NCBI GenBank assembly: GCA_010909165.1
Contig: MU008165.1
Location: 1,674,001 to 1,738,000 of the forward strand
DNA: 64,000 nt
Direction of reading: 5' to 3'
Origin: Anthoceros angustus
Taxonomy: Eukaryota > Streptophyta > Anthocerotopsida > Anthocerotales > Anthocerotaceae
Position numbers and translations under genes: made by a program
In this document: one piece after another, positions 46,651-56,718 of the stretch
Layout: each line of letters starts with the position of its first letter
How positions within the stretch are numbered: the first letter of the stretch is position 1
The notes under the pieces: generated by a model
What the model was told of the DNA's origin: nothing
Database searches by the model: none
Seen by the model: the letters and a program-made list of their open reading frames with translations, nothing else

Positions 46651-47127
46651 CCTTATAAAGATGCAGCGGTGCAGCCTGGGAAACAAAGTTCGGCCGGCTG
46701 AGGGCAACGGAATGTCAGTCACAAGGCTTGATCGGAGGATAAGTTTGTCTCTCTGGCGTCCTGTTGGCCACAATTTGTCGTCCTGCTGCGGACACCACGA
46801 TTCTTGCCTTGGCAAGCGAGGCTGAGCTGGCATTACGGGATAATATGTCAAAGCGCAGCAAGTCCTACAAACTCCGATGGAACGCGTCGGAGCCAGTGTG
46901 GCCATGGTTGTGGCAAGGTGGACTAAGATTAGGGCTGATCTGCCTGCGCAGGTGAGCTGTTTTCGTCTTGTTTCAAATGCTGGATTGCAGGTTCTTGCTT
47001 CAAATGCTGGATCGCAGGTTCTTGGATGCATCCCTTACGTCTTGGCTTATCGATCGAGTGATTCAACTTCGGATTTCCGGGTAAGATAGACGTCATGTCG
47101 AGCTTTAGAATTTCATTGTTTGTAGTC
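46651..47127. other. No gene recognised
   Basis: Overlapping frames occur on both strands, none recognisable. A short tandem duplication (GCTGGATTGCAGGTTCTTGC / GCTGGATCGCAGGTTCTTGG, about 24 bp apart) lies near 46979-47026. Confidence 0.4.
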
Positions 47128-47310
47128 AGGGGCTGATTTGTTGCTGGCTCTGCAATTCGTACTCCATAAACGGAACGACGAGGCTTGTTTGAAAGCTCTT
47201 CAAAGCTGCCACAAGGCGCTTCCTCTAGGCGGCAGGCTCATAGTCGCTTCAAGGGCGGTCATTGAGCCAGAGCTGATGAGTGTAAATATGATATGGCCAG
47301 TGGTGGAACG
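47128..47310 (+). pseudogene. O-methyltransferase-like fragment
   Basis: The + strand reads LALQFVLHKRNDEACLKALQ, then SCHKALPLGGRLIVASRAVI. This follows the C-terminal catalytic region of plant O-methyltransferases (…LHDWSDEDCLKIL…CHKALPPGGKVIIVE), but the HDWSDE catalytic motif has become HKRNDE, so the His is followed by Lys instead of Asp. It continues directly into Copia RT sequence and has no upstream exons here. Probably a relic, more distant from the two intact genes than they are from each other. Confidence 0.55.
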
Positions 47311-47379
47311 CGTCGGGACAAGAAACCTGCATGTAAGGCCATTGAGTCCAGTAAGCGGTACGTATAACTATATGGGTAG

Positions 47380-48240
47380 CCAATGGGTACTACGCAAGAA
47401 ATACAATGCGGATGGCCAAATTCTCCAGACTGAAGGCTCGATTTGTTGCCCGAGATGGAATTGATTATTATGAAGACAGGGTATACACCCCGGTTGTCAA
47501 ACTAACATCACTCCGTCTCATGCTGGCCTTGGCAGCTTTACACAACCTTCATGTTCATCAGCTCGATGTGCAAACCGCGTTCTTAAATGATATACTCCAA
47601 GAAGAGATTTACATTAAGCAGCCGGATGGATACATACCACCAGGCAAAGAACACTTTGGTCCGTAAGCTTCACAGAAGCCTTTACGGCCTCAAGCAATCT
47701 GGTAAGGAATGGTATGATGAATGTTAGAGATCTCTCACAAGTTTAGGATACACTAAGAGTAATGTGGAGGCTAGTGTATTCATCAGAAACATAGGTTCCG
47801 AATGCTGATGATGGGCATCTATGTAGACGATGTCATTATGATATCCAATCATGCGAAATATTTAGCATAATCCAAAGCTGAGCTCATGCAGCAATTCTCC
47901 ATGACAGACAATGGAATTATGCAGTTCTGCCTGGGTGTTCAAGTGAAGTATAATCCACCTCAACATAGCATTACACTTCATCAAGAGCATTTTGTTCTGG
48001 ATGTACTTGATAAATTCAACATGTCGAACCATAAACCCGCTGATACTCCGATACAGACAGGTCCTCGACTAAGCAAGACGATGTGTCCCCAAACTCCTAT
48101 AGAACAAGAGGAAATGAGCTCTGTCCCATATACAGGAGCTGTAGGCAGTCTTCACCATCTCGTACGAAATACTCGGCTTGACATTGCTCTACCAACTTCA
48201 TTTACCTCTCAATTTCTTTCTAATGTTGGTCCTGGCAGCG
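47380..48240 (+). pseudogene. Copia reverse transcriptase fragment (X1 block)
   Basis: The + strand reads FVARDGIDYYEDRVYTPVVK, then LHVHQLDVQTAFLND and EEIYIKQPDGYIPPGK. After shifts come SLYGLKQSGKEWYDE and the catalytic GIYVDDVIMISNHAKY (YVDD near 47823-47837). It continues with FSMTDNGIMQFCLGVQV, HQEHFVLDVLDKFNMS, KPADTPIQTGPRLSKTM and PYTGAVGSLHHLVRNTRLDI. Stops at 47729 and further shifts disable it. The part from about 47567 onward is repeated downstream as block X2 and X3. Confidence 0.88.
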
Positions 48241-48869
48241 TCTGTTTAGAAAGGGGTTTCTCCTGTCAAAAGGGGTTTTGGAAAAAATCCCAACCCTATT
48301 TCGCCGGAAACTGAAGTTGGTTTGGTTTTTGTTGGTTTTTGTAGGTGTTCATCCATCGGTTTCGGGCATTCTCGGCCCGCACCACTTCCTCGAGTCATTT
48401 ACACCGCATTGGCGCCTTGTACTCGTTCATGGCGATTTAGTCGGTGTGATGAAGAACTAGTGACCTCATTGTTCCATAATTTCGTCATGTCCGTAGTTTA
48501 CGCATTTTGTGTGGTTTTGTATGTTTTGTATACCGGGGGCCTAGGCGCATAAGTGCGCGTCTAAACAACGCTTATGCAAACTTGTGCACGACCGTGAAAA
48601 AGAACGCGAAAAATAATCTTCTAATGGGGAAACATGTCCTTTTGGAGGTCCGAGGATGTGAACTCCCAACAAAATAACAAGTAGTAGACATCGGAGGTTC
48701 ACCTAGACCGCTCTCATATATCTATCCTATGCCCTAATGCGACGAAGAACACCCTATCCCCTTTTATCCTTTACGGTGTTTAGTCTCTTCGTGGTGACCT
48801 AGTCTTAGGGTTATCATCAAACATGCTAGGGGCCGGTGGGTGAACAAGTGCATGTACCGAGGGCAAGGG

Positions 48870-49055
48870 GCCGCGTGCGCGCACAAGTGCACGCACAAGT
48901 GCACGCACAAGTGCACGCACAAGTGCGCACTGGGGCAGGGGCCGGGTGCGCGCGCACTGGGGCAGGGGCGTGCGCGCACTGGGGCAAGGAGGCCTGTGCA
49001 CGCACAAGTGCGCACTGGGGCAGGAGGCCAGTGCACGCACAAGTGCACGCACCCA
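48870..49055. repeat. GCAC-rich minisatellite, Y1
   Basis: Four 12-bp units of GCACAAGTGCAC phase begin near 48878. They are followed by GCGCACTGGGGCAGG units mixed with GCGCGC steps. The purine-pyrimidine alternation is long enough to favour Z-DNA. Long frames on both strands here are caused by the repeat. Confidence 0.9.
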
Positions 49056-50029
49056 AGGTCAAGAAGGGCCTAGGAGCATGAACCCATATGGTTCATGCCT
49101 CCTAGTGCATTCAGACAGTTCATCAAAGAAAAAGAGCAAAAGTCTAAAAACCCTTAAAACCCTAAAAAATCACAAAAAGTCCAGTTTTTGAGGCAAGTCA
49201 GCACTTGCCCTAAAATTTTTGACAATTTTTGAATTATTTTTGTATTTGTTTTGATATTTTGTTGTTTTAAAGGGTTCCTTTCGACGTTTTCAACCTTTTT
49301 TGTGCACCTCTCTAATGTGGATATGTTCTTATCTTTACTTAATCCTCATCTTTTTTCTAGTGGTTAAAACTTTGAACTAGTAGTGAGAACCTTTTGCATC
49401 TTTTGAATCTTGAGACGTTTGGCGTGGGCCCAGCTCCAAGTGCAGACCATGCCACTCTCATTCTCGTAGTGCATGTGGATCAAGAATATCAGGTCAACGA
49501 AGATATTATTGTCCTAATGTCTAAGAAACAAAGTCCTGTAAAATTCTCAGAGCGAGAGTATAGTCTTAGGATTGACTGGTATGAATGAAAGGTTGGTGCG
49601 CAAACAAGTTTGCGCGAGTCTAACAAGCCTAAAACTCTAATGTTTTGTATCGTCCAACACACAATGATTGCGGATGTTGGAAGCTATTTAGATGTAAGTG
49701 CGGCGCATAAGTGCCCTAAACAACGCTTATGCGCAAACTTGTGCACGACCGCAAAAAGAACGAAAAATAATCTTCTAATGGGGAAACATGTCCTTTGAGG
49801 TCCGAGGATGCCGAACTCCCAACAAAATAACAAGTAGTAGACATCGGAGGTTCACCTAGACCGCTCTCATATATCTATCCTATGCCCTAATGCGACGAAG
49901 AACACCCTATCCCCTTTTTATCCTTTACGGTGTTTCCGTCTCTTTCGGCGGTGACCTAGTACCGGGTTATCATCAAACATGCTAGGGGCCCAGCTGGGTG
50001 AACAAGTGCATGTACCGGGGGGGCATGCG

Positions 50030-50190
50030 CACAAGTGCGCACTGGGGCAGGCGCACAGCGCGCGCACTGGGGCGCAGTGCGCGCACGGCAGGGGGCGCGC
50101 GCACTGGGGCAGCGTGCCGCACTGTGCACCTGCGCGCACTGTGCGCGCACTGGGGCAGGAGGCCAGTGCACGCACAAGTGCACGCACCCA
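50030..50190. repeat. GCAC-rich minisatellite, Y2
   Basis: Built of the same words as the Y1 array (GCGCACTGGGGCAG, GCGCGCACTG, GCACGCACAAGTGCACGC) but with different unit order and count. Confidence 0.88.
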
Positions 50191-53100
50191 AGGTCAAGAA
50201 GGGCCTAGGAGCATGAACCCATATGGTTCATGCCTCCTAGTGCATTCCCGCACGGTTCATCCAAAGAAAAAGAGCAAAAGTCTAAAAACCCCTTAAAACC
50301 CTAAAAAATCACAAAGTCCAGTTTTTGAGGCAAGACTTGCCCTAAAATTTTTGACAATTTTTGAATTATTTTGTATTTGTTTTGATATTTGTTGTTTTAA
50401 AGGGGTTCCTTTCGACGCTTTCAACCTTTTGTGCACCTCCCTAATGTGGATATGTTCTTATCTTTACTTAACCTCATCTTTTTCTAGTGGTTAAAACTTT
50501 GAACTAGTAGTGAGAACCTTTTGCATCTTTTGAATCTTGAGACGCTTGGCGTGGCCAGCCCAAGTGGACCATGCCACTCTCATTCTCGTAGATGTGGATC
50601 AAGAATATCAGGTCAACGAAGATATTATTGTCCCCAATGTCTAAGAAACAAAGTCCTGTAAAATTCTCGAGCGAGAGTATAGTCTTAGGATTGAGTATGA
50701 ATGAAGTGCGCAAACAAGTTTGCACTGTACCAGCAAGCCCTAAAACTCTAATGTTTAGTATCGTCAACACCGCAATGATTGCGGATGTTGGAGACTTAGA
50801 TGTGCGCGCATAAGTTTCTTGTGATGTCGATTTGAAAGAAAAAGCGAGAATGGGACTTTAGGTTTTGCCACGTACTTGCAATCTACAATCTCAAATAACG
50901 TGTATCAAAACAATTATTCAAAAGGTTGCGGGTGACATGTCCGCAGAGAAATACCAAAAAGGCGATTATAGTGCGGATTTTTCAAGTGCAAAAGGGTCCG
51001 CCACATCCATGTGCAAACCGCGTTCTTAAATGATATACTCCAAGAAGAGATTTACATTAAGCCGGATGGATACATACCACCAGGCAAGAACACTTTGGTC
51101 CGTAGCTTCACGAAGCCTTTACGGCCTCAAGCAATCTGGTAAGGAATGGTATGATGAATGTTAGAGATCTCTCACAAGTTTAGGATACACTAAGAGTAAT
51201 GTGGAGGCTAGTGTATTCATCAAACATAGGTTCAATCTGATGATGGGCATCTATGTAGATGTCATTATGATATCCAATCATGCGAAATATTTAGCATAAT
51301 CCAAAGTCGAGCTCATAGCAATTCTCCATGATGCATAAATGGAATTATGCGATTGCCGGGTGTTCAAGTGAAGTATAATCCACCTCAACATAGCATTACA
51401 CTTCATCAAGAGCATTTTGTTCGATGTACTTGATAAATTCAACATGTCGAACCATAAACCCTGATACTCCGAATGCATGTGTCCTCGACTAAGCAAGACG
51501 ATGTGTCCCCAAACTCCTATAGAACAAGAGGAAATGAGCTCTGTCCATATCCCAGAGTCAGAGGCGCCTTCACCATCTCGTATACTCGGCTTGACATTGC
51601 TCTACCAACTTCATTTACCTCTCAATTTCTTTCTAATGTTGGTGTCACATTTAGAAAGGGTTTCTCATCAAAGGGGTTTTGGAAAAAATCCCAACCCTAT
51701 TCACGGAAACCAAGTTGGTTTGGTTTTGTTGGTTTTGTAGGTGTTCATCCATCGGTTTGGGCATTCTCGGCCCGCACCACTTCCTACCGAGTCATTTACA
51801 CCGCATTACGCCTTGTACTCGTTCATGGCGATTTAGTTTGTGATGAAGGGCTAGTGACCTCATTGTTCCATAATTTCGTCATGTCCGTACGGTTCATCCA
51901 AAGAAAAAAGAGCAAAAGTCTAAAAACCCTTAAAACCCTAAAAAATCACAAAAGTCCAGTTTTTGAGGCAAGACTTGCCCTAAAATTTTTGACAATTTTT
52001 GAATTATTTTGTATTTGTTTTGATATTTTGTTGTTTTAAAGGGTTCCTTTCGACGTTTTCAACCTTTTTTGTGCACCTCTCTATTGTGGATATGTTCTTA
52101 TCTTTACTTAACCCTCATCTTTTTCTAGTGGTTAAAACTTTGAACTAGTAGTGAGAACCTTTTGCATCTTTTGAATCTTGAGACGCGTTTGGCGTGGGCC
52201 CAAGTGGACCATGCCACTCTCATTCTCGTAGATGTGGATCAAGAATATCAGGTCAACGAAGATATTATTGTCCCCAATGTCTAAGAAACAAAGTCCTGTA
52301 AAATTCTCGAGCGAGAGTATAGTCTTAGGATTGAGTATGAATGAAAGGTTGGTGCGCAAACAAGTTTGCACTGTACCAGCAAGCCCTAAAACTCTAATGT
52401 TTTGTATCGTCCAACACCGCAATGATTGCGGATGTTGGAGACTTAGATGTGCGCGCATAAGTTTCTTGTGATGTCGATTTGAAAGAAAAAAGCGAGAATG
52501 GGACTTTAGGTTTTGCCACGTACTTGCAATCTACAATCTCAAATAACGTGTATCAAAACAATTATTCAAAAGGTTGCGGTGACATGTCCGCAGAGAAATA
52601 CCAAAAAGGCGATTATAGTGCGGATTTTTCAAGTGCAAAAGGGTCCGCCACATCCATGTGCAAACCGCGTTCTTAAATGATATACTCCAAGAAGAGATTT
52701 ACATTAAGCAGCCGGATGGATACATACCACCAGGCAAAGAACACTTTGGTCCGTAAGCTTCACAGAAGCCTTTACGGCCTCAAGCAATCTGGTAAGGAAT
52801 GGTATGATGAATGTTAGAGATCTCTCACAAGTTTAGGATACACTAAGAGTAATGTGGAGGCTAGTGTATTCATCAGAAACATAGGTTCCGAATGCTGATG
52901 ATGGGCATCTATGTAGACGATGTCATTATGATATCCAATCATGCGAAATATTTAGCATAATCCAAAGCTGAGCTCATGCAGCAATTCTCCATGATGTATA
53001 ATGGAATTATGCGCGGTGTTCAAGTGAAGTATAATCCACCTCAACATAGCATTACACTTCATCAAGAGCATTTTGTTCGATGTACTTGATAAATTCAACA

Positions 53101-53894
53101 TGTCGAACCATAAACCCACACTCCGACATGCATGTGTCCTCGACTAAGCAAGACGATGTGTCCCCAAACTCCTATAGAACAAGAGGAAATGAGCTCATCC
53201 CATATACAGGAGTCAGAGGCGCCTTCACCATCTCGAAATACTGGCTTGACATTGCTCTACCAACTTCATTTACCTCTCAATTTCTTTCTAATGTTGGTCC
53301 CGCAACATCATTTAGAAAGGGGTTTCTCCAAAGGGGTTTTGGAAAAAATCCCAACCCTATTTCACGGAAACCAAGTTGGTTTGGTTTTTGTTGGTTTTGT
53401 AGGTGTTCATCCATCGGTTTCGGGCATTCTCGGCTCACTTCCTGTCACACATTGGCGCCTTGTACTCGAGGTTCATGGCGATTTAGTCGGTGTGATGAAG
53501 GGCTAGTGACCTCATTGTTCCATAATTTCGTCGTAATGTAGTTTACGCATTTTGTGTGGTTTTGTATGTTTTGTATACCGGGGGCCTAGTATAAGTGCGC
53601 GTCTAAACAACGCTATCATAAACTTGTACGCCTGTGCAAAGAGCGAAAAATAATCTTCTAATGGGGAAACATGTCCTTTTGGAGGTCCTAAGGATGTCTG
53701 GAACTCCCAAAATAACAAGTAGTAGACATCGTGGAGGTTCACCTAGACCGCTCTCATATCTATCCTATGCCCTAATGCGACGAGAAGAACACCCTATCCC
53801 CTTTTATCCTTTACGGTGTTTTTCTCTTTCGTGGTGACCTAGTCTTGGTTATCATCAAACATGCTAGGGGCCCGGTGGTGAACAAGTGCATGTA

Positions 53895-54060
53895 CCGGAG
53901 GGGCCAGCGTCGCGCACAATGCGCGCACCCGAGGCGGGGGCCGGGTGCGCGCGCACAGGGGCGGGTCGCAGGGGCAGGGGCCGGGCTTGGGGCAGGGGCC
54001 GGTGCTGCCAGCCGAGGGCAGTGCACGCACAGAGCCCGGTGCACGTGCACCCAAGGTCAA
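53895..54060. repeat. GCAC/GGGGCAGGGGCCGG minisatellite, Y3
   Basis: Degenerate version of the Y arrays, richer in GGGGC(A/G)GGGGCCGG units and with fewer CACAAG units. Confidence 0.85.
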
Positions 54061-55019
54061 GAAGGGCCTAGGAGCATGAACCCATATGGTTCATGCCTCC
54101 TAGTGCATTCCTGCAGTTCATCCAAAGAAAAAAGAGCAAAAGTCTAAAAACCCTTAAAACCCTAAAAAATCACAAAAGTCCAGTTTTTGAGGCAAGTGCC
54201 AGACTTGCCCTAAAATTTTTGACAATTTTTGAATTATTTTGTATTTGTTTTGATATTTTGTTGTTTTAAAGGGTTCCTTTCGACGCTTTCAACCTTTTTG
54301 TGCACCTCTAATGTGGATATGTTCTTATCTTTACTTAACCCTCATCTTTTTCTAGTGGTTAAAACTTTGAACTAGTAGTGAGAACCTTTTGCATCTTTTG
54401 AATCTTGAGACGCTGGGCCCACTCCAAGTGCGACCATGCCACTCTCATTCTGCAGCATGTGGATCAAGAATATCAGTCAACGAAGATATTATTGTCCCCA
54501 ATGTCTAAGAAACAAAGTCAGAAAATTCTCGAGCGAGAGTATAGTCTTAGGATTGATTGGTAAGAATGAAAGGTTGGTGCGCAAACAAGTTTGCGCACAA
54601 TTACAGAAGCCCTAAAACTCTAAATGTTTTGTATCGTCCAACACCGCAATGATTGCGGATGTTGGAGACTTAGATGTGCGCGCATAAGTTTGCGCTAATT
54701 CGTGGTCCTTTGAAAGAAAAGCCGAACGAGAATGGGACTTTAGGTTTTGCCACGTACTTGCAATCTACAATCTCAAATAACGTGTATCAAAACAATTATT
54801 CAAAAGGTTGCGGTGACATGTCCGCAGAGAAATACCAAAAAGGCATTAAAAGGATTTTTCAAGTGCAAAAGGGTCCGCCACATCCGGTGCAAAAGGGTTT
54901 GAAGAAACCCCTTTCTAAACAGACAAGTTCCACCTCCGGATTGCAAGAAACGCATCCTTCGATACTTGCAAGGTACCAAGAAGAAGGGAATTAAATATCA
55001 AGGTACGTCAAGAATTAAA

Positions 55020-55430
55020 TATCAAGATACTTGCAAGTCATTTGTTTACATAGGACGTCCCACACACTCCTTTTCCTTGTGCTCGAAGCACATTGGAAAT
55101 GTGGCTTACAAACTACAATTGCCTAATTGGATCCTCTTTCATGCTGTGTTTCATGTGTCTATCTTGAAATTTTCCTTGTGCTCGAAGTACATTGAAAATG
55201 TGGCTTACAAACTACAATTGCCTAATTGGATCCTCTTTCATAATGTGTTTCATGTGTCTATCTTGAAACCATTTGTGATTTCGAAAGAGAATGAGGATAT
55301 GAACTCGAAGGACTATGTCACCTTGGTTCAACACAGACCTCATGGGCTATGGGAGATTGTTGAATTCCTAGCAGAGAGAAGCGCTTGCTATTCGTGGTTA
55401 TGTATGAAGGAATTTGGTAAGGCTTTGTGA
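55020..55430 (+). pseudogene. Gypsy retrotransposon integrase C-terminal tail
   Basis: The open frame reads VAYKLQLPNWILFHAVFHVS followed by ILK, the standard '...YKLQLP...IHPVFHVSLLK' signature at the C-terminal end of Gypsy integrases. It then has PFVISKENED and RPHGLWEIVEFLAER. The AYKLQLP segment occurs twice: a 99-bp block is duplicated in tandem (ccttgtgctcgaag at 55075 and 55174), adding exactly 33 codons in frame. The catalytic core is absent. Confidence 0.85.
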
Positions 55431-55789
55431 TTATGCAGATCCTGTATGGGTTTCACTTGTAGGTGTGCAATAACGATCATGGGAGACCTCACGTTACATT
55501 GGAGGTCATAAAGGACAATGATATCTTCTCAATGGAGGAGAGAGTAATGGTACTAGTGAAATAAGATGGAAAGGTGAAAAGTTAAAAGAGATGAAAAGAT
55601 AATTAGTAGCAGTCTATTAAGAAAATGCACGCGTTGCATGCTTCATACAATCTCCTATTAGAGAGGAATTGTTGCAACTACTAATGAAGAGCTACCTAGA
55701 GAGGACTCTTAATGATCAGTGGTTTACAAGAATTCCCTAAGTTAGTAGTTGCCGAGTCAAGGCGAACCTGCGTATGAGGACTAGAGCAA
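55431..55789. other. No gene seen
   Basis: AT-leaning DNA following the Gypsy tail; no significant open frames. Confidence 0.5.
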
Positions 55790-56200
55790 GGGCTTAGTAT
55801 CATTGAGTTCATTGTACGTTGCAAGCCTTATGTTGAGAGAGTTGTGGAGAGCTTCACTAGTGCATTTTGAGGAGCATTATTACAATACCCAATTCTAAAA
55901 TAAAAAAAAGGCTTCGTATCATTAAGTTCATTGTACTTTGCAAGCTTTATGTTGAAAGAGTTATAGAAAGCTTCACTAGTGTATTTTGAGGGGCGTTATT
56001 ATAATGCCCAATTCCAAAATAAAAAAGGGCTTAGTATCATTGAGTTCATGATTGGGTGCAAGCCTTATGTTGAGAGAATTGTGGAGAGCTTCACTAGTGG
56101 GCTTGTCCCTAAATCAAGGATTGTGGAGAGGTTCACTAGCTTGTGGAGAGGTTCACTAGATTGTGGAGAGCTTGTCCTTGAATAAAGGACAATAACCAAC
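55790..56200. repeat. Tandem repeat, ~120-bp unit, about three copies
   Basis: GGCTT(A/C)GTATCATT(G/A)AGTTCAT recurs at about 55790, 55910 and 56028. Each is followed by GCAAGC-TTATGTTGA and GAGAGCTTCACTAGTG, and the first two are then followed by GCCCAATTC-AAAATAAAAAA. A detached piece (GTGCCCAATTCCAAAATAAA) appears at 56535. Short GTGGAGAG repeats follow near 56121-56170. Confidence 0.88.
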
Positions 56201-56718
56201 TGGGCATAGATAGACAGACTTAAATCAAGGTCACTAGGTCAAACCAAAGACAATAATCAATGTCAATAGATCGAACCAAAGACAATAACCATTCTGTCAA
56301 ATCAAAAAGCAATAAAGAGCAATAACCATTTGGGCATGGATAGCCAGACTCAAGTGTATATTCTGTAAGTAAAGAGCATTACGGCCGGATACTGGGAGCC
56401 TAACGTTGCATCATGACATTGAGAGCCTGAGAGTTGTGCAAGTCTCTGTGGATGAATTGAAGAGGCCAAATTCGTTGGGAGGCCACCACTTGTCACTTCC
56501 TCTCATCGGCCATTTCGAGGGGTGTTACTATAGTGCCCAATTCCAAAATAAAAAAGGGAAAAACTCCTGCGCAAAAAATAAAACCTCTTGAATAAAAACT
56601 GTATAACCGGGAAGCTACACAATCCTTTCCGATCAAATCGGCGACCGATTGCCTCCCTGCTCAAATCCAAAGTTCGAGAAGATTTCCTGCCCAAGAACAA
56701 GGCAAATCAATACATCAA
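56201..56718. other. 3' flank of LCMT1; no gene seen
   Basis: Contains CAATAACCA-T--G repeats near 56190-56340 and the detached repeat piece at 56535; no credible frame. Confidence 0.5.

Larger units (their letters stand above)
47567..54885. repeat. Mosaic tandem array of four modules (X, Y, Z, W)
   Basis: Four modules recur in different orders. X (Copia RT relic): 47567-48493, 51008-51888, 52651-53533. Y (GTTTACGCATTTTGTGTGGT through the GCAC-rich minisatellite): 48494-49116, 49698-50252 (partial), 53534-54112. Z (GGTTCATCCAAAGAAA through GATGTTGGAGACTTAGATGT): 49117-49697, 50253-50815, 51889-52461, 54113-54687. W (GACATGTCCGCAGAGAAATA region): 50816-51007, 52462-52650, 54690-54885. The order is X-Y-Z-Y-Z-W-X-Z-W-X-Y-Z-W. 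Junctions share short words, for example GCGCATAAGT at Z/Y and ATGTGCAAACCGCG at W/X. Confidence 0.9.

Noticed and set aside
46158-46658. Forward frame with GRPRGRPRGRP as an AT-hook protein
   Set aside because: The run comes from a 12-bp DNA repeat, there is no supporting sequence around it, and the reverse strand looks more protein-like.
48826-49081. Cys/Thr/Ala-rich frames on the reverse strand as a metallothionein-like or secreted protein
   Set aside because: They are translations of the GCAC minisatellite; all frames stay open because of the repeat.
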